NCBI GenBank assembly: GCA_008828725.1
Contig: MEHQ01000140.1
Location: 1,417,897-1,481,896, forward strand
From: Saccharina japonica
Taxonomy: Eukaryota; Sar; Phaeophyceae; Laminariales; Laminariaceae
Direction of reading: 5' to 3'
Length of the DNA: 64,000 nt
In this document: one piece after another, positions 45,575 through 58,818 of the stretch
Position numbering within the stretch: the first letter of the stretch is position 1
Layout: each line of letters begins with the position of its first letter
Notes under the pieces: model-generated
What the model saw: only the letters and a program-made list of their open reading frames with translations
Databases searched by the model: none
What the model was told of the DNA's origin: nothing
Program-made: the position numbers and the translations under genes

Positions 45575-45584
45575 GCTCCAAGTG

Positions 45585-46181
45585 GTATCGTATACCACAG
45601 ATTCTTTAGAAGTCATTTTGGCTCTTGGAGTTCTCCCCTCTAGAAAATGAGCCAAGCATTCAGGATCCGGTTACCTGGTCACCTCGTCACCAGGTACAAG
45701 TCACTTGGTACCTGGGGGGCAAGTAACACCGAGCAACAATCAAGCACACCACAGCGGCAGGTGACAGAGGCGACAGGCGACCAGCGACCAAGGATCCAGG
45801 AATCCACGCCGGAATCCACAGGGTAGAGGAACAAGGTAATTCCACCGCTTTCGGGAACCATAAAATGCAACCGGTACAAGTTCTGCCGCTTTTTTTCGCA
45901 CTGCATTCTTCATTCCAAAGACGCAAGGAGACCGGTCTTCCTAGACGTGTCAAGGTATTTTTAGGCCTTAATATACTTGTTTTAGTATACTAATACGGTC
46001 AGTCAAGGAGTCAAACCGCAGTCAAGCATATTTGCTCCATTCTCCGAACACATCATCAGCCGCATTGCTGCGTCGACGGGAAGTACTCACAGCAGTACTG
46101 CTGCTGCTGTACGCCTGGTGCTACTAACGTTCGCTGTACTATTGCTGAGCTGTTGTTGTGATCGTCGTGCTTGTAGCCGAC
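45585..46181. other. 5' flank of the aldo/keto reductase gene
   Basis: No gene. Repeated caggt/acctggt words at 45670-45720; ctgctgctg at 46091-46111 just upstream of the start. No clear TATA box. Confidence 0.45.
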
Positions 46182-49100
46182 ATGGGCCCTCCACTTGCTC
46201 TCCCTCTGTGGACAAGCCTGACTGCTGCGGCCGTCCTTCTGAGCACCACCGCCACCGTCAATGCTTTCGTCACGCCGTCGTTGGGTCTGACTCCCCAGCA
46301 GGGGGTCGGTAAGGCAGCAGCAGTAGCAGCATCATCATCGTCACCAGCAGCAGCAACAGCCTCGAGGACTCTGATGCCACTTAGGTGAGTCAAGCGCACT
46401 TACACACGCACACACGCCCCCCCCCCGCCCCGTGCCTTTGCAATAAAACGCTCATCACGTAACGTTTTCGTCCGGCCGGGGAAGGTAAGGTGGGTGTTAA
46501 AGTAACTCCTTGAAACCGACAAGGAAACATGTGTCCTGTACGTACGACGCACACGTAAACGCGACTACAACATCGTACGCGCAAGGGACGGCGACGTGCT
46601 AATCTGCCTCAAGAACTGCTGCGGACTGCTGTGGACCGTTTTACCATTGCTCCCCCCATTCCCATGCCTCACAACAGGGCATCGTGATGGACATAACGAT
46701 GTAACACATACATAGAATTTTACTTGTATTTTACTGCCTTGCACCTACCTGTACACCCGCCAGCGTGTCCCCCCGTGAACGTGATGAGCAGCAGCACCAC
46801 CTGTACAGCACAGCAGCAGTACAACAGCAGCAGCAAGTAGTACTATTTACAGGGGGGCTATAGTAAATAGGACCAAATATGGTTATTAATAGTAAAAATA
46901 GGTAAATGTACTCGTATATTTTTTGTATGTACCGTACGTAGGTCCTATTAACTATGGTCCCCCGCAGTATCAATGCCTGACACAGCCTGCCCTCGCATTG
47001 CTGCCGACTGGTCAAGACGTAAATGCCTGATATGAGTACACAATACCCCCCCCCACCCCCCTCCCCACCGACCGCCGATGTACTGGGCTCCCCTCTCCGT
47101 CCCCTCAGCTTTCTCCCACTGACTACATATATACCAGTTACAGGACACCTATTACGGGGGACCATACGTAGTAATCAGGACCCATCACACACACTAAAAC
47201 CTATATATTCCAGCTGTTTTACTAAGCACATTTGGTCCTGATGACTACTTTCCCCTGTCATAAATACATGAACAGCGATACCTCTCGATACCACTCCAAC
47301 CGTTCATCACCGGTATGTGTCCGTAACACTTCCACACACATACGTTTTATTACCCTCAACACTACCCCCTCCTCCACCCTTCCCCTCAGAGCCACGGCAG
47401 GAGACGCGGCGGCGACAGACGCTGGGGGCAAACAAGAGTTGGCGCTCGTCGCCAAGGACAGGGTTAGCCTCGGTGGGGTGGAGGTATCGCCTCTGGGCAT
47501 CGGCGCCTGGTCGTGGGGAGACACCGCTTTTTGGGGCTACAGCGAGGCCATGGACGAGGAGCTTGAAGAGGTGGGTGCGAGGCGAGGCCTCATCTCTCGT
47601 ATCTGGTCTTACCCGTAGATATCAACGGGTATCTAACCGTAGATCTCGACGGAGATCTAACCGTAGATCTCGACGTAGATCTAACCGTAGATCTCGACGT
47701 AGATCTCTCACTGCTGTGGTACCATCGTAGGTCTCACCGTAGATGTAAACGTAGACCTGAACGTATATCTGAACGTAGATCTGAACGTAGATCTGAACGT
47801 AGATCTGAACGTAGATCTGAACGTAGATGTAAACGTAGATGTGAACGTAGATGTGAACGTAGATCTAAACGTAGATCTAAACGCAGATCTAAACGTAGAT
47901 CTCAACGTAGATCTCAACGCATATCTCAACGTAGATCTCAACGTAGATCTCAACGCATATCTCAACGTAGATCTCAACGTAGATCTAAGCGTATTATTCA
48001 ACGTAGATCTCACCGTGGTATCAGAGTTCCCACCACAGATCAGATCGTAGATCTTACCGTAGATCCCACCGTAGATCTCAAAAACTATCCAATTCTAATT
48101 CCGACTACTGCCGTAGTTTGTCGCAATTATAAAAGGGGGCATGTAGTATAAAACCCCTTCTCTATACTGCAAGAAAAACCCACACACCAGGTCTATCCGG
48201 AAATATTTTGAGCTTTTTATTTTCATATTATATAGTACCCAAACCGTCCTTACACTTGCGGACAGAGTTGTATCATTTTTTTTTTTTCAACCATCACTTT
48301 TACGTTCCAGCTCTCAACTCGTGTGAGGTTTTATATACATACTCTCAGCGGCATTCTGGTCAAGCCTTGATCACGGGTGCCCCCCCCCCCCCCTGCCCCC
48401 CCCCCCCCGGTACTTTGCCTTCATTTTCAACGCGCATACATTTAATCCTGCATTAGATTAGACAGCTGTGCAGGTTCACTTCGGTTTTACTCTTGATCAC
48501 TCACGCGTGTTCTTGGTTACTAAGATTTGCGGTTCCTTGCCTCTTCAGAAGTTCCTCGAGCGAGAGGGCGAGTGTTTCTCATTTGTCAGAGGAATGATGA
48601 ATAGTAGTAATAGTATGATAGCGCCTCCACAACAACGAAGGGGAAACGGGGATTACCATGACAAACTGCTCGTCAATTTTTTTTCATCGAGTTTTGTATT
48701 CTCGCGCTGTCACACCTTCGGCGACGGAAGAAGACTCAAATCATATACGAATTGTGTTATTTACTGGTACAAAGTTTCTATTGGCGCGGGTGGGCACATG
48801 TAATAAGAATAGTAATCAAATCCCACGTCGGACCCCAAAAATCACACATCCTCCGTTATGGTTTACACACCATATATTGGTTATGATTAGTACTAATAAT
48901 CTGATAATATTACGGGGGGCCATAGTAAATAGGACCAAATATTGTTAGTGAAAATAGGTAAATGTATAGGTTTTTGTGTGTACCGTAGGTCCTATTTACT
49001 AGTGTTTATTATGGTCCCCCGTAATAGTATGTTCCCCCGTAATTCGTAGTAAAGAGGCTATCATCAGCCGCCGACGAAAAATGATACCTACAAAACAGTG

Positions 49101-50838
49101 TTAAAACACGATGTAGTGCTATTGATATGAGCACGATATAGTCCACAGTAGTATTCTATGATATGATATGATCTCATATATTGCACTGCCTGTTGTTGCA
49201 TTGTTTTTTTTTTCGTTTTTTTTTTGTAAATCGAAGCTCGAAAAAACAAGAAAAAACTGTTTCAGGAAGTGCGTCGGCGACACTACGTACTGTTTGCTGT
49301 TTGCTCTTTGCTGTTACAATGTTTTTTTTTTTAATTTCTCTCTCTCGTTTTTTTTTCTTTGAAATCGAAACTCTTTTTTGCTTTGTTTCCCTTTTTTTGT
49401 TTTCTTCCTTTTTTCAAGGTTTTCGGGAACTGCGTCGGCGGCGGAGTGAACCTGTTCGACACGGCAGAGGTGTACGGCCTCGGGAGGTCGGAGTACCTCT
49501 GCGGCAGGTTCAGGCGGGACTATGAGGGGGGCGGAAAAGACGGCATCGTTCTCGGTGAGACAGACGCGCGCCACTTTCGCACTATGTACACGACGAGGGG
49601 CTATATATATACCACTCTGTCCTGAAAGTTAAGCACCTGTTAACAGCCGATTTTCCTAATTGAGAATTGCCTTTCCGATGAGAATGAAAACAAAAAATAT
49701 TGCTTTTCGAATTGTAAGAAATGTACATCCGTCACAGTTTTTTCTTCACTGTAAACTATTGTCAGTTGTGACACCCATCGATACCAAAAAGAAAAACGAA
49801 ATCGGCATCGGCAGTCTCAAGGTATCGAAGATCCAAGAAAATCTGGATTTATGGGCGAGGTGCCTCGCTCATAAATGCAAGTTCCCTTAAACCCTCGATT
49901 TTACGAGCCTGTCAAAGTTGATTATTTTATTTTTTTCGTGGATCGATACCTACCATCGAGGAACATATTTTCGAGGTCAAATTTTGATCGTAAGCGAAAT
50001 ACAACTCTTGAACAATAACAAAGTACTAAAATCGATTTTCGTTCTCATCGCAAAAAGCAATTCTCAATTAGGAAAATCGGCTGTTTGTGTGATCAGTATT
50101 CTATAAACATGGTGCTTATATTTCGGGACAGAGCGGTATAGTACAGTAATCAGAGCCCAAATTGGACCCATAAAATCATACTCAAGAAGTACCACTCTGG
50201 TCGGAAATATAAAGAGCGTTTGTATATGAACGTTTCATCGAAATAGCCCTTATATTTAGGGCCAGAATGGGGGTATATAATATCATACCGCTCGCTATGG
50301 ACCTAAACATAAGGACGGTGTGTACAGTAATATGCAATCCAAACTGTCCTTGTATTTAGGGACAGGGTGCTGTTATGTTTACCCACCATACTTGGTCTGA
50401 TTGCTACTATTAAATAGTTACGGGGGACCATAGTAAATAGAACCTGCGTTACACGCTAAAACCTATTGCTATTACGGGGTGGGCTAATGTAGTAAACAGG
50501 ACCTACGGTATACACAAAAACCTAGATATTTACCTATTTTTAGTGAAAATATTTGGTCCTATTTACTACGGTCCCCCGTTATACTATACTATGTTCTCCT
50601 CGGAATATTAACACGTTCATACATATGTACGATACATACCTTTTTTTTCTGAGCTTTTTTTTAAGGGGGGGGCGCCTACGGTAGGCTATAACTGGTTTTG
50701 ATGGATTGAGGGGTCGCACGCACCCATTTGCAAGAAGCAAGAATACTTTTTTTTTGTTCATTTTTCCTTTTTCCTTTTGTTTTTTTTTGTGTGTGTCAGG
50801 CTAGTGTCAGCTCAGTTCCGGCCAGAGCGAGTAAACTG

Positions 50839-50872
<34 letters not shown>

Positions 50873-51349
50873 GTGTACTATTTAATAAACTGTAAAACAT
50901 GTACGTGTATTGTGCTGCGCTGTGATGAGCTGTGCTGTACTGCGAGGCAAGCGTATCGTGTGTTTTTTCCCCCCATCCTGCGCGCGCGATATTTTATTCG
51001 AGGAAACACGGTATCATACGGTACTACCCCTGGTGGTGCGTTCCTCTCACACAGCAGTCCATGTTTAAATACTAAAAACAAACAAAAGTGCATTGGGCAA
51101 TATTCGCGCCCCCAGTGTCGCATCGCCACCGAAAATGCCCAGCCATGTTGTTCCACACGCCACGCCCTCCGCCCCCCGCAATCCTTTCTCTCTTCTTACA
51201 AACCCCCCTGCGTTCCCCGCTCCTCACCGCACCGCACTGCACCGCACCGCACCGCTGCGACCTCGCAGCGAGCAAGTTCGCCCCGCTTCCGTGGAGGTTA
51301 GGACGCCGCTCGGTGGTCGACGCTTGCAAGTGAGTACTCCCACAGCAAC

Positions 51350-51383
<34 letters not shown>

Positions 51384-53034
51384 ACAACAACACTGCTGTT
51401 TTTTGTGTTTGTTTGTTTTAACCATCATCTTTTACTTTTCCATCTTAACTCGTAGAGTATATTGGTGTTGGTATTATTAGGAGGCGTTGTTACCTCTCGG
51501 CGGCTTTTCTGGACCTCAAAAACTCGTGGTCTCGCAAGTGTCTTGTGACAAACGCGAAGATAGAGATGGATAGAGATGCACCATGTTTGCCTTTCGAGGG
51601 TGGTCACTTATTAAGGAGCTCTATAGTAACTGTTAGCTGTATACAGTACCTGCTACAAACGTATCTATGAATATGTTGTGTACGTTTGTGCGTGTGTAGG
51701 CGTGCGTGCATGCTTGTACGTGTACGTGTACGTGTCTGTCTGTGTGTGTATGTGTGTGTCGGACCTTTGTGTGTGTATCCTACCATATGTAACCGTTTGT
51801 CATGTGTTCCCGTTTTGTTGTTGTTGTTGCCCGCACCTTGTTTTTCGCCTGCCCCGCCCTCCCCTCCCGCCCGCCCGCCTGTATAGGGCGTCGCTGGACC
51901 GAATGGGGCTGGACAGCATGGAGATCTACCAGATCCACTGGCCCTTCGGACCGCTGAGCTCACGCTACTGGGACGGACTGGCGGACTGTGTAGACCAGGG
52001 CCTAGTCAAGGTGAGACTTGCCGCGGGAAGGCTCCCTTAGAAGGCAAAAATGGTGCACCTCTACGGTAGCAGCTTCCGGAGGGGGGGGGAGGGAAGTGTA
52101 CCCACGTCATGCATGGCCGTAGTCGTGTGACCATAGACCCTCGCATCCCTACAATGCCGGGACGGAGCGCGTTGGGTTTTCACCAACCAGGGGGGGGGGT
52201 GTACTCATGTCGTGCACGGCCGTAACCATATTACCATAGACCCTCGCATCCCTACAATGCCGGGACGGAGCACGTTGGGTTTTCACCAACCAGGCAGACA
52301 TTGCTTGCACCAAGCGCGAAGCGCCGTGAGGTATGGGCGAGTCGCATGGAGGGTGAGCTGCATCCTGCTAAGAACCGCCTCTGAGGCGGACTTGCATATG
52401 GACGACAGCTTCAATGAGTTAATTTAATTTCTGGTGTGGCCACTTCCGGAGACAGCAATGGGTTTTACTATGTAACTGCCTCGCGGACGCCTTACCATAT
52501 TAACACTACGTGATACGACCATTCCCCTTGTGCGGAACAAAGGTTCTCCACCCCGCACAAATGATCTACTCGACCGCCAGCTTTGGTGACCGCCAAAAAA
52601 AAACAAGAAAAAAAAACGGTACCCTGGTTGTCGAGCTCACGCAGTGAGAGGCATGTTTTACAGCGTCGTCGCCAGGCGACGCCAACCCAACCCATAAATA
52701 TATAGTATATTGCGGGGGGGGGTACTCGTGTCATGCATGGCTGTAGTCGTATGACTATAGACCCTCGCACCCCTACAAGGCCGGGACGGAGCATGTCGGG
52801 TTTCCACCGACCAGGTAGACATTTGCTTAGTTTGCGCCAAGCGCGAAGCGACATGTGAGGTGTTGAGCGAGTCGTATGAAGGGCGAGCTGCATCCTACTA
52901 AGAACCGCTTTGCGAGGCGGGCTTTCTTGCATATGGATGACAGCGTCAAACTAATTTTTTTGTTTTTTTTTGTGTGGTCACTTCGAGAGATAGCAATGTT
53001 CCTGCTGCTCCTGCTGCTGCTGCTGCTGCTGCTG

Positions 53035-53071
<37 letters not shown>

Positions 53072-56000
53072 TCCTCCTCCTGCTGCTTCACTACCCTCTG
53101 TACCAGACATACTGCTGTATACATGCATTCATATTTACACCTGACGCATGCCTATTTATATTTATACCCGACCCATTTTTTTTTCTGAGCTACTCACTTG
53201 AGGAGCTGTGCACTAATAGTAAGTCAAAAATTGATTTTGGAAAAAACTACAAGTGCTATATACGATATATATCCGCTGAGCAATATCATGATCTACTCTA
53301 AGGGCCCGTATTAACGAAGACAGCAAAAATTCAATTTGGAAAGAAAAAAAAAAATCAAATTCGCTAATCATTGGTCAACACACGCACCAGCACCCAATAT
53401 TATGCCCCAAGATCCTGATCTTTGGTGCTGGTGCGTGTGTTGACCAATGAAAAGCGGATTTGATTTTTTTTTTTTCAATTTGAATTTTTTTTTCTTCGTT
53501 AAAACGGGCCCTAAGTATACCCTGAATAAATAGTTGTGACGCAAGAAGAATTACGAAAATTCCGAAGATTTTGGGTTGAGGAGCCCCATCGTTCAGAAAA
53601 CGTTTCAGCCAAAATAAGGTACAGTACCTCTATCACAGCCAAATAACGGTATATACCTCTATCACAGCCAAATAACGGTATATACCTCTATCACAGCCAA
53701 ATAACGGTATATACCTCTATCACAGCCAAATAACGGTATATACCTCTATCACAGCCAAATAACGGTATATACCTCTATCACAGCCAAATAACGGTATATA
53801 CCTCTATCACAGCCAAATAACGGTATATACCTCTATCACAGCCAAATAACGGTATATACCTCTATCACAGCCAAATAACGGTATATACCTCTATCACAGC
53901 CAAATAACGGTATATACCTCTATCACAGCCAAATAACGGTATATACCTCTATCACAGCCAAATAACGGTATATACCTCTATCACAGCCAAATAACGGTAT
54001 ATACCTCTATCACAGCCAAATAACGGTATATACCTCTATCACAGCCAAATAACGGTATATACCTCTATCACAGCCAAATAACGGTATATACCTCTATCAC
54101 AGCACAGGCGTTACCCGTAGACCTTATTGTTTTTTTTTTTTTTTTTTTGTTCCTCTCTCTGTCTTGCTGATTCCTCGTCGGCGAGCCCCTCCAATACTGA
54201 CTGTCCCTCTCCTTCATCTCCTTTTTCTCTCTGCCCTCGTCTCTGCCTGGGGCATGTCTTTGCCTGCCTGTCTGCCTGTCTGCCTGCCTGCCTGCGCTTG
54301 ACCATGATGAAACCGTCGCGTTTGTTTTTCCCTCGAAAAGGCGGTGGGCGTCAGCAACTACGGACCGGACGCCTTGAAAGAGGCGCACGCGGCCCTCAAG
54401 GCCCGGGGGGTCCAGCTCGGGAGCAACCAGATCCAGTTCTCGCTGGCCAACCGGTGTGTGATCTCGGTCGAAAATCAGCAAGTGCCCGGCCACGCCCCTC
54501 CCCTCCCCCCCCCTCCCCTCCCTCCCTNNNNNNNNNNNNNNNNNNNNNNNTGCCCCCCCCCCCCCCCCCCGCCCCCCCCCCCCCCCTGCATTCTCTTCCC
54601 ACTTGCTGACATGTTTCCCCCGTTTTGACGTTTAATTGCCGAAAGGAAACCCGAGACGAGCGGGATGCTGCGGCTGTGCGAAGAGCTGGACGTTCGGGTG
54701 CTCGCCTACAGCCCCCTTTCGCAAGGTTTGCTGACGGGGAAGTACTCCCAAGACGACTTGCCGAGGTACGTTGGTTGTATGCCGCTGTTGTTGATGACTT
54801 CTACCTGGTATCTATTTCGGGCGGGACAAATTGTGATATTCAGAACTGAAGGAAGGTGGTGTGTATACATAGTAGGGAGATATGAAATTGTGTTTTGGGT
54901 CGACCGTGGGTTGTGATTACTCAGGCCCACACCCCAGTAACACGAGCGAATTGCTTTTTTTTAAGTTTTTATTTTTCACGTACACGGCGCCAAACATTTG
55001 GGACCCCTTTCGGGATTTTGCTGACGTGATCGGCCGATCGACCGACTGACCGACCGACCGACTGACCGATCAGCCGACTGACCGACCGATCGACCGACCG
55101 AACGACGTACCGAACGACGGACCGAACGACCGAACGACGTACCGAACGACGTACCGACCGACCGACCGACCTACCGATCAGATCCAACACACGTAAGCTG
55201 ACGACAGCAACAAACATCCTGATGCGCGCGCGGGTTCCTAGCGACAGCTCTACATCATCTTGAAAAACACATTATTACGTAGGCGATTGCCCGCAATCAA
55301 TGTATATAACGCGAGATCACGAAAGCACTCTTACGGTCTGCATCTTGCTCTTGACGAATGCTACGATAGAGGTGCACCGGGATTTTTCTGAGCTCCTCAC
55401 TTAAGGAGCTCCATACTTCACCCGAAAAACGATTTTGGAGGAAACCAAAAGTGCTACCAACCGACAATCCCATGAGCTAGGTATACTGTCGAAAATATGG
55501 CAACAAAATAATGAAAAAACGACGAATTTGGGTTAAGGAGCATTATTATCATTCAGAGAAAAAAAAAACAGCCAAAAGTGCTATCTCTATCGTAGCACCC
55601 GTCTCATCTTGATATCACGAAAATACTCTGACGGTCTGCATCTTGCTCTTGAGATCACGAAAAGACTCTTTACGGTCTGCATCTTGCTCTTGTTTGTCTA
55701 CTGTACCTTGGTCTTTATTTTTTTGCGTGTTTTTGTTGTTGTTGTTGTTCTTTCTTCCAACAGCGGGCCGCGCAGCGGAGGGTTCAAGAAAAGGCTTCCC
55801 AAGATCGAACCTCTTATTTCCAAGCTCAGAGAAATCGGAGCCTCGAGGTGCGCTTTTTTTTGTCTCTAGTACCGCTCTTGGCTGAGGGATATAATCACCG
55901 TTTGGGCTCTTCTGATATTAATATCAAACGGGGGACTATATTGCCCGACCAACGCTTGGTGTGCGTTTTCATTTCCGGTGCCTCCTGCTTTTTTTTGCCT

Positions 56001-58782
56001 CTTTCCTCCTGCTTTTTTGTTTGTTTGTTTTTTCCTCCTCTGCTTCTAGGCCTCTTTTCTCCTGTTTTTTTGCCTGTTTCCTCCTGATTTTTTACCTCTT
56101 TCCTGCTGCTTTATTGGCTATTTCCTCCTGTTTTTTTTTTCGCCTCTTTGTTCCTGCTTTTTTGGCTATTTCCTCCTCTGCTTTTTTTGCCTCTTTCCTC
56201 CTGAATTTTGCCTTCACCTCTTGTTTTATTTTTGCCTATTTCCTGCTGTTTCTCCTGTTCCCCTTCGCGTGACCCTTTTTTTTCGCCCCCGAAAAAACTA
56301 GAACAAAACAAGCATTGCACGGTGCCAAATATTAATAGTAGGGGGACCCCCTTTCGAGCTCTGGGTGAAGCGACCGACCGACCGACCGATGGACCGACCG
56401 ACCGACCGACCGACCGACCGACCGACTGACTGACCGACCGACCAACCGACCGCCAACGCACATTAGTTGACGATAGCTATAGCTATATACATACAAGTAT
56501 CCTGCTGCGCGAGTTCCTAGCGACAACTGTATAAACTGTATTAAAACAAAAGCGATACACAGAGTCTTCGGCGTATGGGTACGGTAACTCCTACTACGGT
56601 AGATGATGGTACTTTACGATACTCGATACTCGTATTATACGTAACGCGGAGGGGCATGAGGCACCACGCGAAACGAACGGCACGGTGGCACGGTGGGGGG
56701 CCCCCCCCCCCCCCCCCCGCCCCTCCTCTCTGGGTATTTGATCCCCTATAAACTTCGACTGTAGAGACAAAACGCCTGCCCAGGTGTCGCTGAACTGGTG
56801 CATCGCAAAGGGGACCATTCCGATCCCCGGGGCAAAGAATATCAGACAGGTACGTACGTACGTACGTACGTACACGCAACGGCTCACGTAAAATTTTCCG
56901 ATGTCCTGCTACGCTAAAGGGTGCACCATCATGTTTTTGCCTTCTGAGGGTGATCACTTGATCACTTGATTACAGTATAGAAGCCTCTATACCTGCAGTA
57001 GTCTAAAAACTGATTTTGGAGGGAAACAAAAATGCTATATATAATACGTACCCCATCAACAATACCTTCGCCTTGAGCAAAAAATGAAAAAATGTTGCGA
57101 CACGAAACTGAAATTCCGACGATTTTTTTCGGGGGGTTAAGGAGGCGTTAATACTATAGTAGGTCATTCAGAAAGCGTTTCAGCCAAAAAACGGTACACC
57201 ACCTCTATCGTAGGTACAAAGGTACAACTTTTGGGGGCCCACCAACAAGAAACGCCTACGTACGTACCTGTATTCTGAGCAAAACCTTAGCGCCTTGTTA
57301 GGGCCCATATTAACGAGTACCCTGGTATGAAATAAATTCAATCTGGGAAAAATAAAATTCAAATTCGCTTTTCGTCGGTCAACACACGCACCAGCACCCC
57401 CCAAGATCCGAATATTTTGGTGCTGGTGCGTGTGTTGACCAATGAAAAGCGAATTTGAATTTTATTTTTTCCAAATCGAATTCATTTTGTGTTCGTTCAT
57501 ATGGACCCTTGTGACGGCACCCGTGGACAGCCTTAAAGCATACCAGGTAGGCTATTATATACCTGGTAGGATTTAGTGCAGCGTTCGCCGCTGAGCATGA
57601 TGTACCAGTATTATTTACGGGGTGGGCTAATGTAGTAAATAGGACCTACGGTGGACACCAAAACCTAGATATTTATATATTTTTACGAACAATATTTGGT
57701 TCTATTTACTATGGTCCCCCGTGTAGTGGTTAATCCCATTTTTTTTGTTTTCAAGTTTCCTCCAAAAAGTGAGCCTTATGTTTTTATTAGCCTTAGAAGG
57801 TTATTTCTTATTCTCGGGCCTATAGGTACTGTAATAGTCTGATTTATACATATATACTCGTACGAAGTATGAATATATTTATTAAAAAAAAACAGCTGTG
57901 AGATGGAGGATGTCGCCGAAACATATTTTGCAAGCTGAAGTGTGATACTTCGATCGCGCGTACCCTATCATACGTACGTACAACTAACTAATTCATCACC
58001 GACATCATTTTTTTTAACTTCAGAGCAGTGCGAAAAAAACACACCTACGAATCTATTAATATAACAAAAATATGCTTTAAAAAAAACGAATATGAAGACG
58101 TTCGCCACCAAGGCCCTTCAGTTTGGGGACGGCAGAGTGGTGTATACTATCGTAGGAAGAACATGTTCTTCTATAGACGTATACCTGCTTATTTTTAGGT
58201 ACACCTCGAAAATCGCTGCTGCTGCTGCACAACGCGCGATGAAATGTGTGGCTAGGTACAGAGACACCGCCCATCTTTTTTGGGGGGGAGAGGGGTACTG
58301 ACAATGTCATGCACGGCCGTAATCGTATGGCTACCTCGTATAGACCGAGGGGGGCGGGGGTGTACTCAAGTCATGCATGGCCGTAGTCGTATGACTAAAG
58401 ACCCCTCGGCGGGGGGGGAGGGGGGGGGGCGATCCCTCCCCCCCCCGCGCGCACATGGCTGAGGCATTCCCGCCCTGATTTTCCGTCGTTTACCTCTGAA
58501 TTCCCGATAAGCGCTAAACCGAGCTATCCTATGCCGCTTGTTGTTGTTGTCGTCGCTGTTGCTGTTATTGTCGATGCTGTTTTATCGTTGTTCATTGTCT
58601 CACATTTTACCTCGTGTCCATTTCATAAATAATAACCCTTGGCGGTAGTAAGACAGAGGCTCAAACACTCTGGAAGGTACGTAGGTATACATAAAAAACA
58701 AAACAAGAGTTAAAACAACAACGTCTGGACAATGACCCGCTGCCTTTACTCTTTGAAAACCCACCGTTCCGCTCCACTCCAC

Positions 58783-58818
<36 letters not shown>

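Noticed and set aside
47708-48013. Arg/Ser/Thr repeat protein of 101 residues
   Set aside because: It is a translation of the 12-bp satellite in AKR intron 2.
52189-52700. Possible 5S-rRNA- or tRNA-derived SINE, because of ggccgtagtc and cgcatccc words
   Set aside because: The words do not fall in the order or spacing of 5S rRNA, and no A-box/B-box pair was found. Left as an unclassified repeat.
53639-54102. Regular 29-bp direct repeats that could look like a CRISPR array
   Set aside because: Units are contiguous with no spacers, in an intron of a eukaryotic gene. It is a satellite.
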